This document shows, piece by piece, positions 10,510 to 22,456 of a stretch of 64,000 nt of DNA. The position numbers and the translations under genes were made by a program. The notes beneath the pieces were generated by a model. The model did not search any database and was not told where the DNA came from. It saw only the letters and a list, made by a program, of their open reading frames with translations. The stretch's first letter is position 1. Each line of letters opens with the position of its first letter. The DNA comes from Xylogone sp. PMI_703 (taxonomy: Eukaryota > Ascomycota > Leotiomycetes). Where the stretch lies: contig JAJTUQ010000002.1 of NCBI GenBank assembly GCA_021399445.1, positions 6,386,001 to 6,450,000 of the forward strand, written 5' to 3'.

Positions 10510-12902
10510 TTAGTTGCCATCAGTCTTACCCTTCTCGTTATTACCTAACCCAGAAACCCAGTCCTTTAAATGATCGATTTTATCTTTGACCCATTCCCAG
10601 AAACCCTCTCCTTTCTCGGTCTCTTCACCTCCATCGTCTACAACAGGTCTATCAGCAGGCGCATCTTCCACTGGATCTACTCCAACTAGATGTGGAGGAA
10701 CGACATTGGGATCTGCAGCTGAGCTTGCTTCAATTGGAGAGATTGAGATCATATTAGGCCCTTCGTCACTGGGAGGGGTGGAAGTAGAAGAAGAAGTAGG
10801 AATGGTAGTAGCCAAGATATGTGTGGAACTTTCCGAGCTAATGGTGGTGGAAGAGGAGGTCAGGTCGGAGGACGGCGGGTCAGCCGGGTCTGCAGGTGAA
10901 GTGTCCGCAGAATGCAGTCCAACTGGTTTAAGAGGGAGACGCAAAGTGCCATTGTTAGGTTTGGGTTCAAGGCCAAGAGAATCACAAAGAATATTATAAA
11001 CTTCGATGTTTTCTGAAAACAACGTTAGTATGTTGCTAGGTTTGATAAGAAAAAAGACTTACGGAAAGGCTCCACTCGACTGTTTGGTTTGTGTGGGAAA
11101 GCGGGTCCTCTTGCAACGAAGATCGCCCTCATAAGGGGATTTTCATGATCATAGCCATGAAGCCCCCTGGGATGATACTCCACACCTTTTTCTTTAGAAT
11201 CTTGTATGTTAAATTCAGTCTTAGGCACAATAGCCCAACCTGTTTTTGGCACTATCCACAGTGGGGCTATGCGTTCGTTTTGGGTAAAGTGGTACCGTTT
11301 GGGCATGTTGGTATCTCTCAGATAAACATCGAAGCCTGGATTGGAGGCTGCATATTTAGACAGCTGGTCATATAAACTCTGAAGACTCCGAGGGTCTTTC
11401 GGTCGAAGACCATTAAGAGGCCACCCATCGCTGTGCTCAATTAAGCTCATATCCACAATATCATCTAATTGAATAAGTCGATCAATTGATGTCGTTGCCA
11501 TCCCATGGTCTGATACAACCACAACATTGACAATACTTGTCAGGTTTCTTTCTTCTAATCCTTTGAAAAGTGTATCGAGCATTCTGTCCACGTCACTGAT
11601 AGTGGTCCGGATTTCCGTGCTATTTGGACCATAGAGATGACCGTCAGAATCAACATTCGGTACATAAGCCGCTATGAACTGTGGTCTCATTTCAGCCAAG
11701 GGTGTATCCTTTTTCTCTAGACCTGGCTTATCCAGAAGCTCAAATATTCTGTTGACTTTGTTTGGTAGCGGTTCATTGCCATTGTACTTATCAATAAATG
11801 ATGGTTCTACATGCATAATGTGAGCCTCGCTGCCAGGCCACATATGAATGGCCGTTCTGATTCCCTGTGTTTCTGCTGTCACCCATAGTGGTTCTCCTCC
11901 CCACCATTTTGACTGCATCGCCAAAGGATCCGTAGAATGGAACTCCTCCTGCAACTCTGGATCCCAGAAAGTATTGCCAACAATACCATGAGATTCCGGG
12001 TAAAGGCCGGTTATGATTGTATGATGGTTAGGGAAGGTCACAGAAGGAAAGCTTGGAAGCATGTATATCGGAGAGATGCCCTCTTTAATAAAAGCATTAA
12101 GTCTTGGTGTAAGACCTCTATTCAGAAAATCTGCCCTGAAACCGTCCAGACTGACCAAAATTGTTGTCGGTCCAAAGAGGGCTGTTCCGTTACTTCGTAT
12201 GGTTTGATCGGTCTTCCTAAGCTTTCGACCAAGTGATAATTTCCAAGACAATAATACCAGAATCGAGAACCCAAGGGCAATGAGAAGGTGTATAAAACAG
12301 AATGTCCTGAACCTTTGTCGTCTGGTGGCTTTGTCGCGATGAAGCTTTTGCAGGCCCCGTCTGTCAGCCTCTGAACTGCCCTCAGTCTCACTGGTGTCAC
12401 CTGAAGAACTTCCTTCCTTAATAGATCCACCCTCTAACTCATATAGCAATTCGCCGTCTTCGCCATTGGCAGCGTTCCTCAGGAGCCTCTCCTTCCTCCT
12501 CTGGCGTCTTACTCCCCGTTTTCTCCTTCTCTCTGATCTAGCACTCTTATTCTTGTCGGATTCATTGACCTGGGTGCTAGAATCTGTCGAAAATGTAGGG
12601 AGTTCTGTGTAGCTCTTTGAGAATAAATTTCTTAATGGCTTAGGCATTGCTATTCCACTCCCTCTGCGCTCTCGCTGTTTCCTATCTTCTTCGAGTAATC
12701 GATTTCGCTCCTCTTCTTCTAACAACACACTTCGATCATGTGCCCTAATTTCTGCACTCGTCCTTGCCCCCTGCAATACTTCATCATCCTCGCTGTCGGT
12801 ATCCTGGGCGCTGCGGTCGCTATGGATACTCGAAGCATCGTCATCGTATTGAGTTGGTGAGAGGAGCGAGCCCTCTCGCCCAGGTGAGGCTTTCAAAGAC
12901 AT
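10510..12902 (-). CDS. Type II membrane nucleotide pyrophosphatase/phosphodiesterase (NPP family)
   Basis: Two exons, 12902-11063 and 11012-10510, give about 780 residues; the 50-bp intron restores EPFQNIEVYNILCD. The N-terminal 200 residues are acidic and then strongly basic (cytosolic). A single membrane anchor lies at about 201-223. The alkaline-phosphatase-fold catalytic domain begins with ILVSLDGF (metal-binding Asp253) and has the nucleophile Thr289 in FPSVTFPNHHT. VVVSDHGM and HGYDH supply further metal ligands. The last 130 residues are Ser/Thr/Pro-rich. Yeast Npp1/Npp2 hydrolyse extracellular nucleotides and are phosphate-regulated. The lumenal or extracellular placement of the enzyme follows from the anchor topology and is inferred. 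Confidence 0.9.
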
Positions 12903-14060
12903 ATCAAACTATCGGGTTGAACTTAAGATTCTACAGTGCTCGTCGCACTTAGAACATAATTCTTAGGCATGCGAGTTTCCTTTGCAATGAGGTTTAATGT
13001 GTGATCATGGATAAGGGTCGTAGGTCTTATTAAGCTTGATACACGGCACTGATACTACAGAATCATAGCCTAAATCAGCATACCTACTTTTGCCGCTCTG
13101 CGCCCCGTGCACCGCGTTTTAGTGTACCGGTACGTACCCTGGTATCATGGAAACGCAGTGCACAAAGATAAGAGTCAAGAAGTGAAAAATAGACCTTTAA
13201 AGTTTTTTTGTTTTATCCATGTGTTATGTATGCTTATACATAGGCTAATATGCTATGTCCTAAACATAAAGTTACAACTAGAAAGCGTTCAAAAAGGCTT
13301 GCAAATGCCTTCCATCAGTTTTCGCCTACCAATCTGATCAAACCTAGGAGATCTCTGAATGCATTACTGACACAACGCACTGCGTGATGGCTATCGACTT
13401 ATAGGGCTAGTACAGTGCGATGAGTAGAAATGTGAGGTAGTAGTCCACTTCTTGGATGAGATACTCAAACTCTACAACATCACTTTAGAGACAAACAGCC
13501 ACACCGTGAAGGCTCTGCCCTTCTGACTGAACCAAAATCTTTGATATCGTTTTTTGGTCATATATGGAGTAGATAGTTATCTGTAAGCTGATCGTTAGGC
13601 GTCTTAAGGCTATATTTTGCCAGTGCTATATTTCTTCAACCCTTGATGCGTGACCAAAGGGTCCATTGAAAAGCCCCATCCATGATTGATGCATTGGCCT
13701 AATCTATGGTCTCTCGATCTATATGGAGCTTGAGATTAGGTGTGAACCATGTTCCGTATTATTTTCAATGGTCATGATTGCAAATGGGAATTCTGCGACT
13801 TTGTATTAAACAAAGTCTAGACTTGCAGAGCTTAACTGTGGGGATCTGTCTCAGAGTGTACCATCATGTGATTGGTCGCGTGTGCAGGAGCTCTCAGGCG
13901 TTGATGTCACTGGTCCTGCGGTGCGTTCAGGAACAATTCTGCCAATCGTGCCCAGCTTGCCCTGCACTGCCTCCACAGCAACAGCAGCTGCAGCAGGAAT
14001 GATACCAGACAAAACTCACAGCAAAATGTCCTGAAACCTTACGCTTACAAAGGTCTCCAA
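12903..14060. promoter_or_regulatory. Divergent intergenic region
   Basis: About 1.16 kb between head-to-head genes (NPP on minus, inositol phosphatase on plus). It probably holds both promoters. A GCAGCTGCAGCAGG-type triplet stretch near 13,978-14,000 lies within 85 bp of the plus-strand ATG. No conserved coding frame or RNA gene seen. Confidence 0.4.
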
Positions 14061-15443
14061 ATGGCCTCTCTTAATCTCTATATCCTCACGTTTAACTGTG
14101 CTCGTTGTCCCGTTGACGTAGATGCACTATCCTCACAGTTCTTCAATGCTCTAACCACTCCAACTCTCCCAGATATCATAGTCATCTCAGCACAAGAGAT
14201 CGCTCCTCTATGCTACTCCTTCATAGGCGGTGCGTTCCTTGCACCTTACTTTGCCAAATTCCATGATGCGGTCCAGAAAGCTGCAAAGAAGCTCCCTCAA
14301 CAGGATGAAGAGCACGAGGACAGACTCCCGTATACTCTAATGTCTGCCAACCACGTTGGGATGACAGGAATAATGGTATTCTCCCGAGATCCAGCCAAGG
14401 TTCAGGATCTGGAGACTGGTGGTGTAGGTGTTGGAGTAATGGAAACGGGAAACAAAGGTGCTGCAGGAGCTCGTTTTACCTACACTGATGCTGCCAACGG
14501 ACCGAATGCCCAGACCAGCTTGACATTTGTGGCTGCACATCTCGCGGCAATGGAAGGAGAAGTTGTGCGAAGAAACGAGGACTGGAAGAACATAGTGCGA
14601 GGGCTAGTCTTCTCATCTAGAACTCCAACTGGGGCCCAAGCAGTCCTGGATGAGAGAGCAGCATCGAGGAATGGTGTATCCTCTGAGAGTGATCAACAAC
14701 CCCTCCTCAGAGACCCCTTCCAAGATTCTTCCATCTACAAATCTACATCCCACCTCTTCGTTGCCGGAGACCTCAACTACCGCACCTCAATCCTAAAACC
14801 CCACCCAACTGACTACGAAGAGCGCTTCCCCCAGCCAAACCAGGAGGACTCCTCGCCAAAGCATTACTCACTACACTTTGAGAACGACCAACTCACACAA
14901 GAGCGTCTCGCCGGCCGTACTCTCCATGGTCTAGTCGAGCCCCCCGTGACCTTCCCTCCAACCTACAAATACGATAATACAAAAGGACCATACCTAACCC
15001 CTGATCATGAGATCTCCCACTTCTCTTGGTCGAAACACCGCTGGCCGAGCTGGTGCGATCGAATCCTCTATCTGGACATCCCATCTTGGGTACGAGCCTC
15101 ACATCCAGATGCCAAATTCACTGTCCATAAGTACACCGCACTACCGATATTCCCGACCTCGGATCATCGTCCTGTAGCGATGTCTATTACTATACCTCTA
15201 ATACCTATCCCACCACCCAGCGATGTGGATGTTGAGGTTGCTGGGGATGATGAGCCGAGGATTAAGATGCCGTACGAAGTCAACTCCGAGTGGAGAGCGA
15301 ATAGATTATGGGCGAGGCGTATGGAGATTGTTATTGGTTCTGTTTTGTATCTTACTACGAGTGAGGGATTTGCTGTGTTGGTTGCAACCCTTTCAGGAGT
15401 TGTTGGCGGGTATTATCTTATTAGGTATTTATACAGGATATGA
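14061..15443 (+). CDS. Inositol polyphosphate 5-phosphatase, Inp54-like
   Basis: Intronless frame of 460 residues with the endonuclease/exonuclease/phosphatase fold. Motifs in order: LTFNCARC at the start, ISAQEI (metal-binding Glu), FVAAHLAAM, VAGDLNYR, WPSWCDRIL and SDHRPV. The last three are the signature of inositol 5-phosphatases. The C-terminus ends in a single hydrophobic segment (about 430-456) followed by a short basic tail. Yeast Inp54 is likewise tail-anchored in the ER and removes the 5-phosphate from PI(4,5)P2. Length and architecture agree, so I infer the same location and reaction. It is convergent with the SND1 gene. Confidence 0.88.
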   Translation: MASLNLYILTFNCARCPVDVDALSSQFFNALTTPTLPDIIVISAQEIAPLCYSFIGGAFLAPYFAKFHDAVQKAAKKLPQQDEEHEDRLPYTLMSANHVGMTGIMVFSRDPAKVQDLETGGVGVGVMETGNKGAAGARFTYTDAANGPNAQTSLTFVAAHLAAMEGEVVRRNEDWKNIVRGLVFSSRTPTGAQAVLDERAASRNGVSSESDQQPLLRDPFQDSSIYKSTSHLFVAGDLNYRTSILKPHPTDYEERFPQPNQEDSSPKHYSLHFENDQLTQERLAGRTLHGLVEPPVTFPPTYKYDNTKGPYLTPDHEISHFSWSKHRWPSWCDRILYLDIPSWVRASHPDAKFTVHKYTALPIFPTSDHRPVAMSITIPLIPIPPPSDVDVEVAGDDEPRIKMPYEVNSEWRANRLWARRMEIVIGSVLYLTTSEGFAVLVATLSGVVGGYYLIRYLYRI

Positions 15444-15958
15444 TTGATGTAACGTGGTTAATTTTGACGCTACATTTACGGGATAACTTTTGGTTAGGTA
15501 CACGGTGGGTCAGTACTGGTGGAGGAGGAGGAAAGCATCAATAGATCTCATGAGATTTCTGAAGTCATTATTACAAGAAGCGGGAGTTACTTAGGTTAAC
15601 ACCAGCGTTTTGACCAGCCCATATAATGGTCATTTTACATAACAAAAATAGGGTTAAAGAAAGCTGTGAGGAATGGGAAATGCGACGGATGCATATGTCT
15701 TGGCGTAATGAAACGCTCAATCTATTCGATGCTGGGAGAATATGCTTTACGGAGCGCTTGCAATCAAAAAGAAAACACAAGCCCCTACAAATGCAATGCT
15801 TTTGTTTTCCCTACCCTACCCCTATCCAATGCAATGGCCGATCATCATCATGTTCGTTCAGTTGACAATAGGAAATAAAGAAAGGGCGGTGGTATGTAAA
15901 TTACAGCCAAACCGAATATCCGACCTGACTCTCTGATTAAACAACCAACGTAAAGCGC
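15444..15958. other. Convergent 3' spacer
   Basis: 515 bp between convergent gene ends. Several short frames (15,571-15,936) show no family and overlap each other on both strands, so I treat them as chance. Confidence 0.5.
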
Positions 15959-18592
15959 CTAATCATCTGTCAAATCACCATACTCCCACATACCAAGACG
16001 GTCAGACTTGGCCTGTTCTTCCTTCTCCCTGAGAGTCTTAAGGACATCTCCGAATCCCTTCCAGAGCTTGGATTTAATAGCAACCATTGCATGACCTTCT
16101 GCAACCATATCCGCATTCAAACTCTCAGACACGTTGCCGCTGGTTTTCTCATCATACAGAGTTACGTATAATGTTCCCTCAGGAGCGGTATAGTCAACGT
16201 TGGCGACTAATTTCCTGTATAGAATCTGGCTCTTGATGAAATCGATAGCATCGGCTAAATAGTCAGCATTGGTAGGAAGCTGTAGTAGAGACAACGAGGC
16301 ATCAACTGCTTGGGCACGGAGCTTCTGTGGTGAGAATTGTGGCTGCGAGAGAGGGCGTAGACGAGTCCATGGAATCTTCTCGCTGTTGCCGTAGTCAATA
16401 TAGACAACTTCTGCTTCTTTGGCAGTACGATCATTAGAACGTATGCGAGCACGATACCATTGGCCGTCTTCGGTAAATTTGGCGGCAACGTATTCACCTG
16501 CTTTTGGTGGTCCAGGTAGGCCTGCGGAGTTTGTGGGATTAAGGTGGAAAGACTTGAATTGTGTCATCATGGTTTCTAATGCTGACGTGCCAGTGCCCAT
16601 AACTTGAAGCTTCAACTTGCCAGTGTCATCTACGTTTGTGACAACAACATCGCGATAGTCCTTGGCTCTGACAACAGGGGTATCGCTATTCGAATCGTTT
16701 GTCTCGACAATATCCTCTTCCGGTTGATCTTGCGATGGATCCCAGTCATGCCATAGACCCTTTCGGGCTTCCTTGGCTCTTTTTTCCGCAGCCAGAAGCT
16801 CGTTTGCATTGCCAGAACGCTCTGCGGAATAAGCATGCACAGTTGCCAATCCTTCTTCAACAAGAATCTTTGCGAATGATTCACCACCAATGTACAACTC
16901 TCCAATGAATCCACCAACCTTGTCAATATCATGAACATCGACTAGGACATCGCGCTGTGTCAGACGTCTGGCAGCAAGGTCGTGTGCTTCTTGTCCAAAT
17001 GGTTCGCTTTTCTCGTTAGGATTTCTTGCAGATTTAGGCGCTCTGATACCACCCAGGACAAAGTTCAATTTGGCACTTTCTCGGGGAATGAGTACGGTAA
17101 ATCTAGAACCACCCTTGACAAAGTCAACGATACCAGGTACTTTCTTCTGTCGTTGAAGTGTTGAAAGTTGAATTTTGGCTTTCTGTACGCTCTCAGACAT
17201 ATCAATGTATACTTTGGCCTTCGCTGGTTTTCCGGACCACATTCCTTTTTTCTCTTCTTTAGCTTTCTCCTGAGCGACTAATAATTCATCATAATTAGGT
17301 GCTCTATCGGTGTCGTCTCTCCGATGACGGATAACGGAGCACCAGCCCTCCTCGACCATAAGTAGACCAATGTTCTTATCTCCGTATGTGACAGTGGCGA
17401 CATCTCTGGCCTCATATTCTTCCGTGGCAGGCCTTGAGCCGTCGATACTCAACCGAACCTTCTTTCCAATAATCTTCTTTCTCAAAAATTCCTTTGCTTC
17501 ATCTCTGAATGCCGCCTCCGCTGGTTCAGATGGTCGTGGACCGCGAACACTGCTGAGGCTGATTCGTTTCTCGGCCCCGGCCTTGTTCTGGACGAAGATA
17601 ACGTCGGCGCTGAAGACCCTGGTTACTTGTCCTTCTAAGGCACCTCCAGCGGCTTTTGCTTTCGAGACGTGATCCTTAAATAATCCCTTCTTCGCGGACT
17701 GTGCGGACTTCTCAGCTTGCCGTAACGGTGCCATATCGGCTCCCAAGAGAGTAGAGTGGAAATCATTGCATCTGGCGAGACCAGCTTCCAGAATAAAGAG
17801 CGCAATACTTCCCCTAGGGTGTTTGACCGAGGCGATCAATTGATTTTGAGGACTTAAACCAAGTATATCCACTTTAACATTTCTCTGTAGCAGTCGATCC
17901 TCCACAAACTGCCGGGCCTCGTTACCGTACTCTTCCGCTGGTTGCACTTGCCCATTTGAGGGATTGGTGCGTTCAGTAGTTGGGGCTCTAATTCCTCCAA
18001 CAAGTGTCATAACCTGGACATGCTCTGTGGGAGAAAGAAGAAGTCGAACGAGCATGCGGTCTCCACTCAATACTCTCTCAACCAAGCCATCCACAGTTTT
18101 ACCCTTCCAGGTCTCGAGGAAGGCTTGTGCATCACCCAGATCATGCTGGACTTTAATTCGACCACCGGAAGAGGCCCAGACACCTTTGTCATCACTACGA
18201 GCGGTTGCTTCAAGTAGTCGCAGTTTGTCTAGAAGTTGGCTAACTTCTTCTGAATCTTCTTTTCTGCCAGCATCCTCTCTCAATTTTAACCAACCTTCCT
18301 GAATCATCTCTTCTGGAAGTCTGCGGCCATCACTCATAAATACAACACCATATTCGCGTTTCGTGTTTGGGATTGTGTAAAGAACCTGGAACTGGATGGT
18401 CTTTCCCACAACCAATTTGCGCAAGGCATCACGAGATTCGAATGCAAATGGCTCGTCTCCTTCTTTCTTCAGATGTGGAGAGCTGCAGTAAGCCAGAGAG
18501 AGCAGACGTTCGCGGTCAGGATTCTCAATAGAAGTCAGCAGTAGAGTGTCTCCACTCAGAACTGACTTCACTTTCGCCTGATTGAGAACCAT
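15959..18592 (-). CDS. Tudor-SN / SND1 (staphylococcal nuclease domain protein)
   Basis: Single-exon frame of 877 residues. Four staphylococcal-nuclease (OB-fold) repeats follow one another. Each opens with a KVKSVLSGDTLLL-like strand and carries the recurrent pattern of an ILxxGLA/EGW segment and KKGMW/KGLW end. A Tudor domain comes next (about 699-750: VAAKFTEDGQWYRARI, VYIDYGNSE), split into a final partial SN domain, ending at LGMWEYGD. This 4xSN-Tudor-SN order is diagnostic. Tudor-SN binds RNA and methylated arginines and is linked to RNA decay, stress granules and splicing in other eukaryotes; the role here is inferred. The catalytic residues of true nucleases are mostly absent in this family. 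Confidence 0.93.
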   Translation of the reverse strand: MVLNQAKVKSVLSGDTLLLTSIENPDRERLLSLAYCSSPHLKKEGDEPFAFESRDALRKLVVGKTIQFQVLYTIPNTKREYGVVFMSDGRRLPEEMIQEGWLKLREDAGRKEDSEEVSQLLDKLRLLEATARSDDKGVWASSGGRIKVQHDLGDAQAFLETWKGKTVDGLVERVLSGDRMLVRLLLSPTEHVQVMTLVGGIRAPTTERTNPSNGQVQPAEEYGNEARQFVEDRLLQRNVKVDILGLSPQNQLIASVKHPRGSIALFILEAGLARCNDFHSTLLGADMAPLRQAEKSAQSAKKGLFKDHVSKAKAAGGALEGQVTRVFSADVIFVQNKAGAEKRISLSSVRGPRPSEPAEAAFRDEAKEFLRKKIIGKKVRLSIDGSRPATEEYEARDVATVTYGDKNIGLLMVEEGWCSVIRHRRDDTDRAPNYDELLVAQEKAKEEKKGMWSGKPAKAKVYIDMSESVQKAKIQLSTLQRQKKVPGIVDFVKGGSRFTVLIPRESAKLNFVLGGIRAPKSARNPNEKSEPFGQEAHDLAARRLTQRDVLVDVHDIDKVGGFIGELYIGGESFAKILVEEGLATVHAYSAERSGNANELLAAEKRAKEARKGLWHDWDPSQDQPEEDIVETNDSNSDTPVVRAKDYRDVVVTNVDDTGKLKLQVMGTGTSALETMMTQFKSFHLNPTNSAGLPGPPKAGEYVAAKFTEDGQWYRARIRSNDRTAKEAEVVYIDYGNSEKIPWTRLRPLSQPQFSPQKLRAQAVDASLSLLQLPTNADYLADAIDFIKSQILYRKLVANVDYTAPEGTLYVTLYDEKTSGNVSESLNADMVAEGHAMVAIKSKLWKGFGDVLKTLREKEEQAKSDRLGMWEYGDLTDD

Positions 18593-19685
18593 GTTGAGAG
18601 AGGCCGGAGGGACGTTCGGGAACCGAGTTTAAGTGTCTAAGAGACTAGGATAGACTGTGAATATGAAGGTCGTCAGTAAATATTGTACAATTGCAAGTCT
18701 CTAGATCAAGCTCTAAAGCTCAAACTTGTGTTTTCAATCCCAGCTACTTGCGAGAAAGTAGAGATGTGGCCAGGGTAAAAGTGGACAATATAATAACGAG
18801 AGCTATATGGTTGGATTCAAGCTACTGGCAAGTAAGAGCGCTACTTGGCTGAACTGTACCTTTAAGAAAAACGTATGAGTAGACGATACTGAGCAGGCGG
18901 GGAACACAATGATTGTAGAGAGGTCGCTAGTAGTCTTGAGTCTGGAGGTGGCGATTTGACCTCTTTTGGTGTCATGATGGTGCCCACTATTGTCATAACC
19001 GAACAAGTCACTGACAGGAAGGAAATAGACATGCTTGCTGGTCCACATACGTCGCCACGGAGCCCTCGAATTATGGCAAGGTGTGATAGTTCGAGGGAGA
19101 AAGGAACCGCAAAATTAAGACGTTGCAACACTTACAAATCGGCCCAATGCTTGATTTTATGCAAATTAAAGCTTTGAGGACTGAATATGCAGCTTAACTC
19201 TGGTGAGAAAACTGGAGAAGGAAATTTAAAACAATTGAGTGCAATAAGTTAAAGTTATATGGCGACTGACGGTGCGGCCTAATAGCTGTCGTGTGCACCG
19301 CTAAGTAAATAACACGACAATCACTTTTTGGTGGGGTCCCTGCTTTAGGCTTCTGCTTGTGGATTGGGTGAATTAGCGAACACCGCGGGGTTCCGTCATG
19401 GGGAATACTTGGTGCGGCAAGGGAGCCGAGAGAGCTAGACCCTGGAATTTCTACATAGGTGAGACACTGTTCATGCGGAGCAATACATAGCACCAGCAAT
19501 TCGTAGCTTCATGGCCGCATATTGATTCAAAGGATCTGTATTTTTTCTTGCTAGGAGCAGCTAATTGGCACTTTAACCACTCCAGGCATCAGGAAATATC
19601 CGGCTGTCGGGACGTTCTCCACATTTTGAAGATTCACTCAATCCAAAACAATGCCGGGCCTTTTCCAAGCTGTACATAAATTGAC
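18593..19685. other. Intergenic, no gene recognised
   Basis: About 1.1 kb upstream of SND1 and downstream of SOD1. Minus-strand frames at 18,803-19,131 and 19,194-19,499 have no recognisable family, no introns that extend them sensibly, and are rejected. Confidence 0.45.
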
Positions 19686-20590
19686 TTAAGCAGCAATACC
19701 AATAACACCTAGTTACAGACTGTCAGCTCTTGACTTGCAACGATGAGGGACTAGTCAGCTTACCGCAGGCAGGTCGGGCACCAGCATTGCCGGTCTTCTT
19801 AGACTCCTCGCCCTCACCTCGGCCAAGGTCATCAGTGCCGGCGTGGACGACAACAGTTCGCTGTGGGGAGTTTAGCTCAAGGAGGATTACAAAATTTTTC
19901 TGTTTCACTTACTCCAATGACGCTCTGGGGGCCGATCAACTTGATGAGCTTATCAGTGGTGCTGCCCTTGGCATTGCCTTGTCCATCAGTCTTGATGTTG
20001 CCGAGATCGCCTACATGACGAACATCATCTGTTGGTGCACCATGAGTCTGGCCATGTGGGTTGACTTCTCGTCCAATACATGTCAGCTTCAATGAACAGC
20101 AAACCAGCACTTCCCAGGAAGCTCACAGTGAGGGCCAGCCGAGGTGCAGCCGTTGGTGTTGTCACCGAACTGGTGGATGTGCATGCCACGCTCAGCATTG
20201 GCATCGTTTCCGGAGATGTTCCAGGTGATGGTGGTTGGGCTCGACTCGCTGTCTTGCTCGAAAGTAACGGTTCCTTGAACCTTGGAGTCACCACGGACGG
20301 TTGCAACTGCGGGGAGCAAAAACACATGGTTAGCAGGGATCCTCAAGAGAAGAGATACCCATAATGGCAATTATAAGCTTCTAAGCAAGCTTCCGGCCGC
20401 GAGGTGCAGGTGAATAGGAGGCAAAAGAAAGGAGCTCTGGCCAACAAGGTGGCAGCGTTGACCAGTCAAGAGCTCCAAATTGCTCAAAACACCTCAAGCG
20501 ACCCCGCCGTCACCAGTGACTAGGACCATCGAGGGCATTTGCAGGGAAAGGATGAGCAAGGGAGGTTAGGACTTTACCTGCTTTAACCAT
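19686..20590 (-). CDS. sod1: Cu/Zn superoxide dismutase
   Basis: Five exons (20590-20578, 20306-20127, 20064-19913, 19860-19764, 19708-19686) give 154 residues, the canonical length. The first exon holds only 13 bp (MVKA plus one base) before a 271-bp intron, the longest of this gene. Copper ligands His47 and His49 lie in GMHIHQFGD, and the zinc-loop residues in [18 protein letters not shown] and the C-terminal [16 protein letters not shown] are all present. The third exon requires an AAG acceptor to rebuild FNPHGQTH. The enzyme converts superoxide to oxygen and peroxide in the cytosol and intermembrane space. No targeting peptide is seen. Confidence 0.96.
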
Positions 20591-22456
20591 TTTGAATATG
20601 AATTGTTGTTGATATGAGCTATGAAGACTAGTTGAAGTTTAGAGGAGATTGAGATTGCGGGTAGAACAGAGCATTAATAAACAAGACTCGAGGAAGTTGA
20701 TGGAAGGAGAAGTGGGGAGAAATACTGTAGTGAGCCCCTCCTCTGGGTCGCTGGCCGACTTGAACCGATTACAGCGTATCACGTCACCCACCCACTTGCA
20801 ATCGCCGACACCCCTCCTTCAAGCACGCTCATCACGTGCAACGCATCATTGGACATATCAATGACAGTCAATTCTTGCTGTCTACCTTGTTATATGTCCT
20901 AATAATATGGCTCGATTGTAGTGAGCGAAGTAGAGCGCTGTAGATGCTGTGTTGATGTAGTAATGATCTTTCCTACCGTGGTTGATCTAGAGTATCAAAT
21001 CGTTACGCCGTGGGCGATGATATCCGAGAGCGTGCGACGCATAGCCAGACGAATTGAGGCCCTGAGAAGCACACCAGTTTTGTATAACGTATAGAAGTTG
21101 GCAATTGAGTCTTCACGAATGTAAGAGGCGTATCTTTACTGCCGTATCTGGTAGCTGTTAAGGCCGAGGTTACCTCCGTCTTGCAGTCTTTTCGGAGGAA
21201 AAGGTCTTTGGTGGTGCGGGTATATCTTGATACAGTACTAAGCAGACACCTAATTACCTGCAATTGTGCATTGGAAGATGCGGGTACTTAATTGTGTATT
21301 CTTCGAAATTCCGCACTATCCGACCCATTTCGGACATACTCTTGATGTTCTAGAAGTGCGGTTAGTTTGTACATTATTAATGGCAGGGCCGACGTGCTTC
21401 TCGAATGATAAATCATCGCTAATTTCCCGTACGGACAGCCGCACTTGAATTGACACTCGAACTAGGGGGGAAGTTTCCTTACGGTGTTTGCCTGTAGCAT
21501 AGACAAGTATTACCGTACATTCCTCGGGCCAGCCTGCACTGTATTGTTCCGCAGCCTTATCCCGCTGCAGCTAGTACCTCATGTCCGCACGTAGAATATG
21601 TGTTGGATGTCCAAGTACAGCGGAGTATAGGGCTGATGCGCATTACTTGATGTGCCATGATCCTCATATACTCTCGTACAGTAGTGCTGTGTAAATCCGA
21701 TCTCACGCTATGCCGCAGAGTAAGTAGACCTTTAAGAATTTCTATTGTAGTTGGGCTGTCAGATCCAAATTCTAAAAAAAGGGACTGACCGTTGATCGAG
21801 GGTATCGCGTAGCCCGTAGTCGGTCCTGATTGGCCCCCCACCATAACGATGGACCACACCCAAAACGGCCTTACAGAATATTGTACTGCTTCCGTAGGCT
21901 CGGGTTCAGGCTCAGGCTACACACAAGAACATCACCAGTTCTCTGGCTTTCCGACGGTCGTTCTTTGATCCAGACGGCGCAAAGGGTCGTGCCGTTCGTT
22001 TGTTGTGAGTTTTTGAACCATTCGCAATCGGCGATCTCTTAGTCCCCTGCTTCTCTTACAGCACTATACCAGCTGTCGTGATCAACACACCCCGATTCGT
22101 CGCACGCCGAGAGCTTTGCGAATTTAGGACATCACCTTCGTCCTCACCCTCAGCTTTGTTCAGGCAACACCGACTGCTGAACCATCTTTCATTCATCGCT
22201 CGAGCCTCGAGACAAAGTTATCGCAAGCGAACAAAGGATACTGCCCTGCATGCAAGTGAGATCAGGGCTCGCTTTCTGAGCGCAAGGCACCGTCCAATGC
22301 CACAAGGCTTTGACTACGACTCGAACACCTGGCCCAGGGCTAACGACAGTCCTGCTGTGCAAAATCGAACGCTATTGATCCTGGTACCAACCATACTCGG
22401 TCATCAACGCTTGCTGCAATTTAGTGGGTTGCGCACCGAGATCTCCTCCCTTCGCC
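20591..22456. promoter_or_regulatory. Divergent intergenic region upstream of SOD1 and the Rho1 GEF gene
   Basis: About 1.87 kb separate two head-to-head genes. No family is recognised in any frame. The last 200 bp are probably the 5' leader of the GEF gene; an upstream ATG at 22,297 opens a frame that overlaps its start codon (see findings). Confidence 0.4.

Noticed and set aside
18803..19131. Overlapping minus-strand frames upstream of SND1
   Set aside because: No recognisable domains, no supporting splice structure; likely chance.
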